The notes under the pieces were generated by a model. The model saw only the letters and a program-made list of their open reading frames with translations, was not told where the DNA came from and searched no databases. The translations under genes were made by a program, and so were the position numbers. A DNA stretch of 6,067 bases, from contig CAAENO010000163.1 of the NCBI GenBank assembly GCA_900757385.1, positions 1-6,067 on the forward strand, in the 5' to 3' direction. Positions 1 to 5,617 of the stretch are shown one piece after another (position 1 is the first letter of the stretch; each line of letters starts with the position of its first letter). Source of the DNA: an uncultured Collinsella sp. Its GTDB lineage: Bacteria > Actinomycetota > Coriobacteriia > Coriobacteriales > Coriobacteriaceae.

Positions 1-192
1 GACCTGGATCACCGCATTGACGCAATCTGTGATGCCTGGGAGATCAGCCTGAAATACGCCAAGCCTGCGGACCACAAGAATGAGATCGTGGCGCCGCTGT
101 CGCGCGACAACGTGGCGGGCACCAATGACAATAAGTACCGCCTAGACTTTGAGGAGCGCTATCCCGGCGCCAAGCCTGTCGAGGTGAACTAG
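1..192 (+). CDS. 3' end of an unidentified protein-coding gene (partial)
   Basis: Frame 1 is open from the first base to a TAG stop at 190-192 and gives 63 residues. The start lies outside the window. The peptide is hydrophilic and of mixed charge (begins DLDHRIDAICDAWEIS, ends GAKPVEVN), with no membrane segment, signal peptide or metal-binding motif. Its composition is that of a normal soluble protein: it is rich in Asp, Lys, Asn and Glu and not low-complexity, which supports real coding. I do not recognise the family and assign no function. It is the only plus-strand gene seen and converges on the topoisomerase gene; the terminator at 271-312 probably ends its transcript. Confidence 0.7.
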   Translation, partial: DLDHRIDAICDAWEISLKYAKPADHKNEIVAPLSRDNVAGTNDNKYRLDFEERYPGAKPVEVN

Positions 193-210
193 CGCTTTGT
201 CGTTCCCGAG

Positions 211-268
211 CCGGCAGTTAGGGACGTTCCTAAACTGCCGGCAGAAAAAGAACATCCCTAACTGCCGG
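211..268. repeat. Two overlapping 31-bp palindromic units in opposite orientation
   Basis: Two 31-bp units of the form CCGGCAG-N17-CTGCCGG occupy 211-241 and 238-268 and share the 4 bases CCGG. The junction is the perfect palindrome CTGCCGGCAG (235-244). The second N17 matches the reverse complement of the first at 12 of 17 positions, so the second unit is an inverted copy with 26 of 31 bases identical. The outer arms, CCGGCAGTTAGGGACGT (211-227) and ACATCCCTAACTGCCGG (252-268), pair over 17 positions with one G-U pair in RNA. The inner pairing 211-223 with 229-241 is an imperfect alternative. The layout resembles paired REP-type intergenic repeats. Its function is unknown, and it lies between the plus-strand stop codon and the terminator. 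Confidence 0.75.
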
Positions 269-270
269 TC

Positions 271-312
271 AAAAAAACGAGCGAGGATCGCGGGGTCCTC
301 GCTCGTTTTTTT
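271..312. terminator. Bidirectional intrinsic terminator between convergent genes
   Basis: AAAAAAACGAGCGAGGA (271-287) and TCCTCGCTCGTTTTTTT (296-312) form a perfect 17-bp stem around an 8-base loop. The stem has a GC-rich core and seven A/T pairs at its base, so either strand's transcript ends in a hairpin followed by U7. It lies 78 bp after the plus-strand stop and 22 bp beyond the minus-strand topoisomerase stop, where one terminator could serve both genes. The structure is seen directly; bidirectional use is inferred from the symmetry. Confidence 0.93.
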
Positions 313-334
313 GGGCAATGTTTCGACTGCGCCG

Positions 335-2929
335 TTACTTGTCGGCGGCTGTTTTCTTGGCAGTCGACTTCTTCGCGGTCGTCTTCTTGGCGGCAGTGGC
401 TTTCTTAGCCGTCGTCTTCTTGGCCGCCGTCGTCTTCTTTGCCGTGCTCGCCTTGGTTGTGGTCTTGCGACCGCGGGCGGGCTTCTTCTCCTTGGTCGGG
501 CAGTCCATGTTCACGCAGATGCGCCACGGACCGCGCGCCGTGTTGACCACCACGATGGGGGCGCCGCACTCGGGGCAGGTCTCACCCGTCGCCTCGAGCT
601 TACCGCGCGCCGGCAGAGGATAGCTCACGCCGCAGTCATCGTAGTTGGTGCAGCGGATAAAGCGCTTGCCGCTCTTCTCGCTCTTGTGCGCAATCAGGTC
701 GCCATGGCGTCCGGCCTCGGCGCACACCTTGCACTCGCCCACCTTAAGGTCAGGCTCGTAGTTGGTGGGGCACGTGGGGTTCACGCAAATCTCGAAGGCC
801 TTCTGGCGGAACGGCTGGCACTTAATGCGCGGCGCGCCGCACTCGGGGCACACGGCCGCCTCGCCCTCGAGCGGGCTCACCTTGACGCCGCTCGGCACCG
901 GATAGGTCACGTCGCAGTCGGGCCAACCCATGCAGCCGATAAAGCTGCCGCGGGTCTTGGCGCTCGTCTTCATAACCAGGTCCTTGCCGCACTTGGGGCA
1001 GGCGCCCACGCGCGCATCGGCCGTGACGGCGTCGCTGATGGCGTCGCCCAGTTCCTGCGTATGTTTGAGCAGCTCGTCGAGCACGCCGGCCAGCAGCGCA
1101 CGCGAGTGCGTCACGACATGCTCTTCGGTGTCCTCGCCGCGCTCGACGCGAGTCATGTCGCCGTCGAGCTCGCTGGTCATATCGGGGCTCGTGATGCGCG
1201 GGGCAAACTGCGTCAGCGCGTCAATGATGGCGATGCCCAGCTGGCTCGGCTCCACGGGATCGTTTTTGAGGTAGCGCACGGCGTACAGGCGCTCGATGAT
1301 ACTCGCGCGCGTGGACTTGGTGCCCAGGCCGCGCTTTTCCATCTCCTGCACGAGCTTGCCCTGGCTGTAGCGCGCGGGCGGCTCGGTCTGCTTGGCCTCA
1401 AGCTTAATGTCGAACACGTCGACCGTGTCGCCCTGCTCAAGCGGCGGCATCTGCTCATCGCGCTTAAGACCGTACGGGTACGCCTCGCGGAAACCAGGGG
1501 TCACGAGCACATCGCCCGAAGCCACGAACGACTCGCCGTTCACGTCGAGCTCGAGCTTGGTGTTCTCGATGGTCGCGGGCCCCATAAGCGTCGCCAGGAA
1601 GCGGCGGGCGATGAGGTCGTAGAGCTTGCGCTGGCCGCCGTCGAGCGTGGACGGGTCGCCCTCGCCCGTGGGATAGATAGGCGGGTGGTCGGTGGTCTCG
1701 ACTTTGCCGCGCGTGGGCTTCATGGGGCCGGCGAGTACCTTTTTGCACACGGGCGCCAGCGCCGGGTTGATCTTTGCCAGGTCGCTCACCACGGCGCCCA
1801 GATCGAGCGTCGCGGGGTACACGGTGTTGTCGACACGCGGGTAGCTGATGAGACCGGCCATGTAGAGGGACTCGGCGATGCGCATCGTACGCGCAGGCGA
1901 GATGCCCTCGGCCGCAGCGGCAGCCTGCAGCGAGGTCGTCGCAAACGGCGTGGGCGGCTGCTGCTTGCGCGAGCGCTTGGTCACCGCGGCAACGGTCGCC
2001 GTCTTGGCGCCGTCGACGTGACCATACGCCGTCTCGGCAGCATCCTTGTCGGTAAAGCGCGCTGTCTTGTGCGCGATCTTAAAGCGGTCGTCCTCGGCAG
2101 CGCCCTGCGCGGCGCCCATGCCGCGAATCTGCCAATAGTCCTCGGGCACAAACGCCATGCGCTCGCGCTCGCGCTCGACCACCAGGGCAAGCGTCGGCGT
2201 CTGCACGCGGCCGGCAGAGCGCACGTTGCCAAAGCCGCCGAACTTGGCGAGCGTCAGATAGCGCGTGAGCACCGCACCCCAAATGAGGTCGATGTGCTGA
2301 CGGCTCTCGCCGGCGTCGGCCAGATTCTGGTCGAGCGAGACGAGATTATCGAAGGCGTGCGTGATCTCGGCCTTGGTAAACGAAGAGTACTGGGCGCGGG
2401 CGACCGGCAAGTCGGGTGCCACCTCACGCACCTTGTTGAGGGCGTCCGAACCGATCAGTTCTCCCTCGCGATCGAAGTCCGTGGCGATGATGACGCTGTC
2501 GGACTTCTTAGCCAGATTCTTGAGCGAGCGAATGAGTTCCTTCTCGGCCGGTAGCTTAATGACGGGCGCCCAGGTGAGATACGGCAGGCTCTCGAGCTTC
2601 CAGCCCTTGATGGAAATGCCATCGGCAAGGAACGGCTTGCGCTTGGTGTCGTACGGCGGACGAGCCAGGCCATCGGGCATGTCGGCCGGCAGCATCTCGC
2701 CGTCCTCGGTGACCGAATACCAGCCCAGCTTTTTATCGAACAGCACGCTGTCGCAAAAATCGGGCGCCAGGATGTGACCGGCAAGGCCGATGGTCACGCA
2801 CTCCTCGCCCTTCCACTCAAAACGGTAGATGGCGGTGTTGTACACCTTGTCCTTTTTGGGCTTACCCGTGGACAGCCGCTCGGCGATCTGACGCGCGGCG
2901 TCGTTTTTCTCGGCGATGATGAGCTTCAA
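335..2929 (-). CDS. topA: Type IA DNA topoisomerase (topoisomerase I), archaeal-like motifs, four zinc fingers and Lys-rich tail
   Basis: This 864-residue enzyme relaxes negatively supercoiled DNA by cutting one strand and passing the other through. The TOPRIM domain is at the N terminus, with the acidic residue in AEKNDAA (E7) and the metal-binding motif DFDREGE (151-157). SAGRVQTPTL (238-247) is another family motif. The catalytic tyrosine is Y363 in LISYPRVDNTVYP, followed by R365; GLGTKSTR (534-541) is also conserved. These motifs resemble archaeal topoisomerase I more than the usual bacterial form (YMRTDS, GRPST). Four Cys4 zinc fingers follow (C644-C672, C694-C720, C733-C766, C785-C810). 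A tail of Lys/Ala/Thr repeats, about 820-864, probably binds DNA nonspecifically. The start is TTG at 2927-2929, chosen because AGGAG lies 6 nt upstream and the TOPRIM strand begins at once. It is last in the tat-hyp cluster, 54 nt after hypB, and ends at the terminator. Confidence 0.96.
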   Translation of the reverse strand: MKLIIAEKNDAARQIAERLSTGKPKKDKVYNTAIYRFEWKGEECVTIGLAGHILAPDFCDSVLFDKKLGWYSVTEDGEMLPADMPDGLARPPYDTKRKPFLADGISIKGWKLESLPYLTWAPVIKLPAEKELIRSLKNLAKKSDSVIIATDFDREGELIGSDALNKVREVAPDLPVARAQYSSFTKAEITHAFDNLVSLDQNLADAGESRQHIDLIWGAVLTRYLTLAKFGGFGNVRSAGRVQTPTLALVVERERERMAFVPEDYWQIRGMGAAQGAAEDDRFKIAHKTARFTDKDAAETAYGHVDGAKTATVAAVTKRSRKQQPPTPFATTSLQAAAAAEGISPARTMRIAESLYMAGLISYPRVDNTVYPATLDLGAVVSDLAKINPALAPVCKKVLAGPMKPTRGKVETTDHPPIYPTGEGDPSTLDGGQRKLYDLIARRFLATLMGPATIENTKLELDVNGESFVASGDVLVTPGFREAYPYGLKRDEQMPPLEQGDTVDVFDIKLEAKQTEPPARYSQGKLVQEMEKRGLGTKSTRASIIERLYAVRYLKNDPVEPSQLGIAIIDALTQFAPRITSPDMTSELDGDMTRVERGEDTEEHVVTHSRALLAGVLDELLKHTQELGDAISDAVTADARVGACPKCGKDLVMKTSAKTRGSFIGCMGWPDCDVTYPVPSGVKVSPLEGEAAVCPECGAPRIKCQPFRQKAFEICVNPTCPTNYEPDLKVGECKVCAEAGRHGDLIAHKSEKSGKRFIRCTNYDDCGVSYPLPARGKLEATGETCPECGAPIVVVNTARGPWRICVNMDCPTKEKKPARGRKTTTKASTAKKTTAAKKTTAKKATAAKKTTAKKSTAKKTAADK
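338..474 (-). repeat. Degenerate in-frame repeats encoding the Lys-rich tail of the topoisomerase
   Basis: This segment encodes residues about 820-864, built from repeats such as KKTTAAKK and TAKK. At DNA level the plus-strand string GTCGTCTTCTTGGC occurs at 378-391 and 411-424, and the related GTCGTCTTCTTT at 429-440. The copies are imperfect and in frame, so copy number could change without breaking the gene. Such basic tails are known at the C terminus of actinobacterial topoisomerase I and histone-like proteins, where they raise DNA affinity. The role here is inferred. Confidence 0.7.
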
Positions 2930-2983
2930 AAGAGGCTCCTATCTCGTATCTCTGCGGCTACGCCCGCCCGTATGGCGGCCGAC

Positions 2984-3667
2984 TTACGCCCTTGCTTGCT
3001 TAATCTGCCCGATGAGCCAATCGCACCAGGCATCCATGCCCTCGCCCTTGCGCGCGCTCACGGCAAACCGCGGCGCCTGCGGATTGAGGTCATCGAGTGT
3101 CTTAGTATACCTATCCATGTCAAAATCGAAAGCCGGAGCCACGTCGACCTTGTTGAGCAGCTGTGCGCCGGCGTGCTGGAAGATACCCGGATACTTGATA
3201 GGCTTGTCGTCGCCCTCGGGCACCGAGAGGATCATGATGGACAGGTTTTCGCCCAGGTCAAAGTCGACCGGGCAGACCAGGTTGCCCACATTTTCGATAA
3301 AGATGACGTCGATGTTTTCCAGACCGACGGCCTGATCGAACGCATCGACAGCCTCCATGATCATGTTGCCCTCGAGGTGGCACAGGCCACCCGTGTTGAT
3401 CTGGATGGCGGGCATGCCGGCTTCCTTCATGGTGATGGCGTCGACGTCCGAGGCGATATCGCCCTCGATGACAGCACAGCGCAGGCCGGCTTTGTCACGC
3501 AGGCGCTCGTTGGTGCCCAGGATCGTGGTGGTCTTGCCCGAACCGGGGCTCGACAGCACATTGATCACATAGGTGCCTGCCTCATTAAATCGCTGACGCA
3601 GCTGATCTGCCAGGCGCTCGTTGCGCGACAGGATCGGCGACGCGATATCAATCGTTTTCTCAGCCAT
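2984..3667 (-). CDS. hypB: Hydrogenase nickel incorporation GTPase HypB
   Basis: This 227-residue cytoplasmic GTPase works with HypA to load nickel into the large subunit of [NiFe] hydrogenases. The P-loop is SSPGSGKT (39-46), with catalytic lysine K45. The metal-site residues of the G domain are C96-H97 in GGLCHLEGN and C132 in NVGNLVCP, where the family binds Ni or Zn at the dimer interface. EGDIASDVDA (68-77) lies in the switch region, and NKVD (172-175) gives guanine specificity. The protein lacks the His-rich stretch and the CxxCGC N-terminal nickel site of some homologues, so it is the short form. The ATG at 3665-3667 has AAGGAG 8 nt upstream. It follows hypA by 55 nt; a 5-bp hairpin (CCATC/GATGG, 3701-3714) in that gap is too weak to call a terminator. 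It probably shares a transcript with tatC and hypA upstream and topA downstream. Confidence 0.97.
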   Translation of the reverse strand: MAEKTIDIASPILSRNERLADQLRQRFNEAGTYVINVLSSPGSGKTTTILGTNERLRDKAGLRCAVIEGDIASDVDAITMKEAGMPAIQINTGGLCHLEGNMIMEAVDAFDQAVGLENIDVIFIENVGNLVCPVDFDLGENLSIMILSVPEGDDKPIKYPGIFQHAGAQLLNKVDVAPAFDFDMDRYTKTLDDLNPQAPRFAVSARKGEGMDAWCDWLIGQIKQARA

Positions 3668-3722
3668 ACTCAGCGCTCCTTACTTTGGCCCCTTTTTACC
3701 CCATCGCCAGATGGCTAGCGGG

Positions 3723-4079
3723 CTAATCGTCGGGGGTTTCGATTTCGATACTCGCGATATCGAGCTCGCGGCCGTGCAACAGACGCACGTTGGCGCCGCC
3801 ACATTGGGGACAGCGACAATGAAAGCGGTCATGGTCGAAGACCTCGCCGCAGTCCAGGCACTCGCTTTGTGGATGGACTTCCTCCACGGCAAGCTCGCAG
3901 CCGCGCGTGAGCGGGTCCTCGTCGCGAAACGTCTCCCACGCAAAGTCAAGCGCCTCGCGCACGACCTCGGTCATATCCCCGATACGCAGCGTTACCAAAA
4001 CGGCGCGCGAGGCCCCCGCCCCACGCGCCGCGCGAATCACTGTATCGAGTATGCCGTTGACAATGCCAACCTCGTGCAT
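3723..4079 (-). CDS. hypA: Hydrogenase maturation nickel chaperone HypA
   Basis: This 118-residue protein is a normal-length HypA, the metallochaperone that passes nickel to HypB and the hydrogenase large subunit. It begins MHE; in this family the N-terminal amine, His2 and nearby groups bind nickel. The zinc-binding loop is formed by C74-x2-C77 and C90-x2-C93. An extra cysteine, C88, makes the local string HCRCPQC, and H83 and H87 lie nearby. The C-terminal part (RELDIASIEIET) matches the usual HypA ending. The ATG at 4077-4079 is 6 nt past the tatC stop, and its GAGGAG site (4089-4094) lies within the last tatC codons, so translation is probably coupled to tatC. No hypC, D, E or F is in the window, so the rest of the maturation set must lie elsewhere if the pathway is complete. 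Confidence 0.95.
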   Translation of the reverse strand: MHEVGIVNGILDTVIRAARGAGASRAVLVTLRIGDMTEVVREALDFAWETFRDEDPLTRGCELAVEEVHPQSECLDCGEVFDHDRFHCRCPQCGGANVRLLHGRELDIASIEIETPDD

Positions 4080-4085
4080 ACCGAT

Positions 4086-4877
4086 TTACTCCTCGTCGTC
4101 CTCGTCGTCCGAGAACAGGTCCAGACGGCTCACGAACAGGCCCTCTTTGCCCTCGCGCGCGGTAATGACCACGCGGGCGATAGCGAGCGAGATCTCGTAG
4201 AGCGAGAGCAGGGCGCCATACATAAGGCCCAGCGTGACGGGCGAGCCGTCGGGCGTGATCACAGCCGAGCCCACGAGCAGGCCCACGTACACGTAACGCC
4301 AGGCGCTGCGGAAGGCCGCGTAGGACACGATGTGGAAAACAGACAGGTAGAAGATGATGAGCGGCAGCTCAAACGCCACACCAAAGCCGATCATAAAGAG
4401 CAACTCCATGTTGACGTAGTTCTCCAGATCGGGCAGCGCCGTAGCGACGGCCGAGGTCTCGCCGATGAGCCACTCAAAGCCCGCCGGGATGATGATGAAG
4501 TAGCAGAAGATGGCGCCCAGGAAGAACAGCACCGTCGAGGCGAGCACCGTGGGCACGACCCACTTGCGCTCGTTGGGGCGAAGCGCCGGCAGGAAAAATG
4601 CCAGGATCTGCCAGATGATCATGGGCGTGCACATGACCACGGCCATCTTGATGGCCAGCGAGAAGCGCAGGCCAAAGCCGCCGAGCGTGGTGGTGATGTA
4701 GAACTTACCGTCCGGCACAAAGGAGCGGATGGGGTCTTCCAGGATGTCGAGCACCACGGGCGTGGCGAAATACAGCACGATGGCGGCGGCAAACACCGAC
4801 ACGACCACGATGGTCAGGCGGCGACGGAGCTCTCCCAGGTGATCGAAGAGCGGCATTCGCGCAGGTCCGATAGGCAT
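4086..4877 (-). CDS. tatC: Sec-independent protein translocase subunit TatC
   Basis: This 263-residue polytopic membrane protein is the receptor of the twin-arginine translocase, which exports folded proteins. The N-terminal cytoplasmic signature is FDHLGELRRRL (11-21); the Glu in it (E16) contributes to binding the RR signal peptide. Hydrophobic segments near 22-40, 70-97, 107-131, 156-180, 193-208 and 213-235 fit the family's six helices. E170 in GVAFELPLI matches the conserved membrane glutamate, and ITPDGSPVTLGLMYGALLSLYEISL is the typical last-helix region. The C terminus is very acidic (SDDEDDEE). The start at 4875-4877 overlaps the tatA stop in TAATG, with GGGAGG 9 nt upstream; M8 is a less likely start. 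The overlap shows translational coupling to the TatA/B subunit. hypA follows at once, linking export with hydrogenase maturation. Confidence 0.97.
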   Translation of the reverse strand: MPIGPARMPLFDHLGELRRRLTIVVVSVFAAAIVLYFATPVVLDILEDPIRSFVPDGKFYITTTLGGFGLRFSLAIKMAVVMCTPMIIWQILAFFLPALRPNERKWVVPTVLASTVLFFLGAIFCYFIIIPAGFEWLIGETSAVATALPDLENYVNMELLFMIGFGVAFELPLIIFYLSVFHIVSYAAFRSAWRYVYVGLLVGSAVITPDGSPVTLGLMYGALLSLYEISLAIARVVITAREGKEGLFVSRLDLFSDDEDDEE

Positions 4878-5464
4878 TACTCATCGCCTCCCTTCGGGGC
4901 GTCGGCGGCAGCGGTGTCGTCCTCGGCCTCGAGCTCGCGGGCGAGCTGGTCGACGACGGCCTTGCGCTTGCGGGGACGACGGGCGTAGAGGTCAGCCGTC
5001 GTGGGTTCTGCCGGCTCGGGCTCGGGCTCGGGCTCCGCAGCAGGCTCGGGCTCGACGGCGGCATCGGCGGACCCGGCATCGGCGCCCTCGGTCGCAGGCT
5101 CCTCGGCAGTATTCTCGCCCTCGGTAGCGCCCTCGCTTGCGGCCTTCTCGGCAGCAAGACGGGCGCGACGCTCGGCAAAGGTCTCCTTCTTGACGGGCGC
5201 TGCCGTCTCGGCGGCATCCTCGTCCGCATCGGAATCGTCGTCGGTCGCAGCAGCCTTCTTGGGCTTGACCGGGGCCGACGCGGCCTCGCTCACCGGATCG
5301 ATGATCTCGGACTGAACAACGGCCGTCATCTTTTCCTGCGTCTCGCGGAACTGACGGATGGCACGGCCGATCGTGCGGCCCATCTGTGGGAGCTTATCCG
5401 GGCCAAACAGCAAAAAGCCGAAGACCACGATGATCGCGAGCTCACCCTCTCCAATACCAAACAC
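4877..5464 (-). CDS. tatA: Twin-arginine translocase TatA/TatB-family subunit with long acidic C-terminal region
   Basis: This 195-residue single-pass membrane protein is the pore-forming or receptor-partner subunit of the Tat system. Counting from the chosen GTG start (5462-5464), the N terminus reads MFGIGEGELAII, then a short transmembrane helix (about 5-20), the FGP hinge (20-22) and an amphipathic helix starting KLPQMGRTIGRAIRQF. E8 and the GPDKLP hinge resemble TatB; the family signature alone does not decide between TatA and TatB. The rest (about 55-195) is low-complexity, Ala/Glu/Asp-rich, with an Glu-Pro repeat at 138-153 and a basic patch RRPRKRK. The GTG is chosen because GGAGG sits 5 nt upstream and the protein then starts as the family does. 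The upstream in-frame ATG at 5509 would add 15 residues with no family match. The gene opens the tat-hyp-topA cluster and overlaps tatC by one base. Confidence 0.92.
   Translation of the reverse strand: MFGIGEGELAIIVVFGFLLFGPDKLPQMGRTIGRAIRQFRETQEKMTAVVQSEIIDPVSEAASAPVKPKKAAATDDDSDADEDAAETAAPVKKETFAERRARLAAEKAASEGATEGENTAEEPATEGADAGSADAAVEPEPAAEPEPEPEPAEPTTADLYARRPRKRKAVVDQLARELEAEDDTAAADAPKGGDE
5013..5054 (-). repeat. Hexanucleotide GGCTCG repeat encoding Glu-Pro in the TatA/B tail
   Basis: On the plus strand, GGCTCG occurs three times in tandem plus GGCTCC (5013-5036), and GGCTCG twice more at 5043-5054. Read on the minus strand it encodes alternating Glu and Pro. The period is a multiple of three, so slippage would lengthen or shorten the tail without a frameshift. 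The effect on Tat function is unknown. Confidence 0.8.
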
Positions 5465-5476
5465 ACATACCTCCAA

Positions 5477-5496
5477 GGCTCGATGTGAGTCGAGCC
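5477..5496 (-). promoter_or_regulatory. Hairpin directly upstream of the tatA/B ribosome-binding site
   Basis: On the minus strand GGCTCGA and TCGAGCC form a perfect 7-bp stem around CTCACA. It ends 2 nt before the GGAGGT ribosome-binding site (5469-5474) of the GTG-started tatA/B. It is in the predicted leader, so it could affect ribosome access or mRNA stability. It does not cover the ribosome-binding site and has no U-tract, so it is not a terminator. The role is inferred only. Confidence 0.5.
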
Positions 5497-5539
5497 CGCA
5501 CCGCGCCATTCGGCCGGAACTCGTCTATTCATTCGGTCA

Positions 5540-5545
5540 AGTATA
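5540..5545 (-). promoter_or_regulatory. Candidate -10 box for the tat-hyp-topA operon
   Basis: The minus strand reads TATACT, one base from the TATAAT consensus, about 75 nt upstream of the GTG start of tatA/B. No good -35 hexamer is present; the best-spaced position (CGGACG, 17 nt upstream) is inside a hairpin and is a poor match. Placement after the STAS gene and before a long co-directional cluster supports a promoter here, but the sequence alone is weak. Confidence 0.4.
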
Positions 5546-5573
5546 GCGCCCGGACGCCAAAACGTCCGAGCGC
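5546..5573 (-). terminator. GC-rich hairpin downstream of the STAS gene; possible terminator or attenuator
   Basis: On the minus strand GCGCTCGGACG and CGTCCGGGCGC pair over 11 positions (one U-G) around TTTTGG, 45 nt past the STAS stop. The bases that follow (TATACTTG) are not a clean U-tract, so Rho-independent termination may be weak. Two smaller hairpins lie closer to the STAS gene: GCCC/GGGC (5599-5612) and TGCC/GGCA (5586-5597), the latter followed by TATGTTTGT. Together they probably mark the 3' end of the STAS transcript. Confidence 0.45.
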
Positions 5574-5617
5574 ATCACAAACATATGCCAAACGGCACGC
5601 CCTTTTGGGGGCAAAGA

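Noticed and set aside
318..623. A plus-strand frame with a hydrophobic Val/Phe/Ala-rich start that looks like a membrane protein
   Set aside because: The hydrophobic stretch is the antisense of the Lys-rich repeat tail of the topoisomerase (AAG read backwards as CTT), so it is an artefact.
197..2554. A 785-codon plus-strand open frame opposite the topoisomerase gene
   Set aside because: It runs through the palindromic repeats and terminator, is full of Leu/Arg/Gly/His/Ala low complexity, and mirrors GC-rich codons of a clearly conserved gene on the other strand. No family motif is seen.
3668..3722. The hypA-hypB gap as a terminator or separate hypB promoter
   Set aside because: Only a 5-bp hairpin and no U-tract or clear -35/-10 pair are seen, so read-through is the simpler view.
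3621..4988. A 455-codon plus-strand open frame opposite hypA, tatC and part of tatA/B
   Set aside because: Its His/Arg/Asp-rich product has no recognisable domain and spans three well-supported minus-strand genes. It is a GC-bias shadow.
5013..5054. Short tandem repeats considered as a CRISPR-like array
   Set aside because: The 6-bp units have no spacers and lie within a coding region, encoding Glu-Pro.
5466..5468. An ATG right after GGAGGT in front of tatA/B
   Set aside because: It is out of frame with the Tat domain and only 1 nt from the ribosome-binding-site core.
5465..5509. An upstream ATG at 5507-5509 as the tatA/B start
   Set aside because: It would add 15 residues unlike any TatA/TatB N terminus and has no convincing ribosome-binding site, whereas GTG at 5462-5464 has GGAGG 5 nt upstream and gives a family-like start.
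5535..5540. Minus-strand TTGACC as a -35 box
   Set aside because: No -10-like hexamer lies 16-18 nt downstream (the sequence there is near CCGGCC), and it overlaps the better TATACT candidate.
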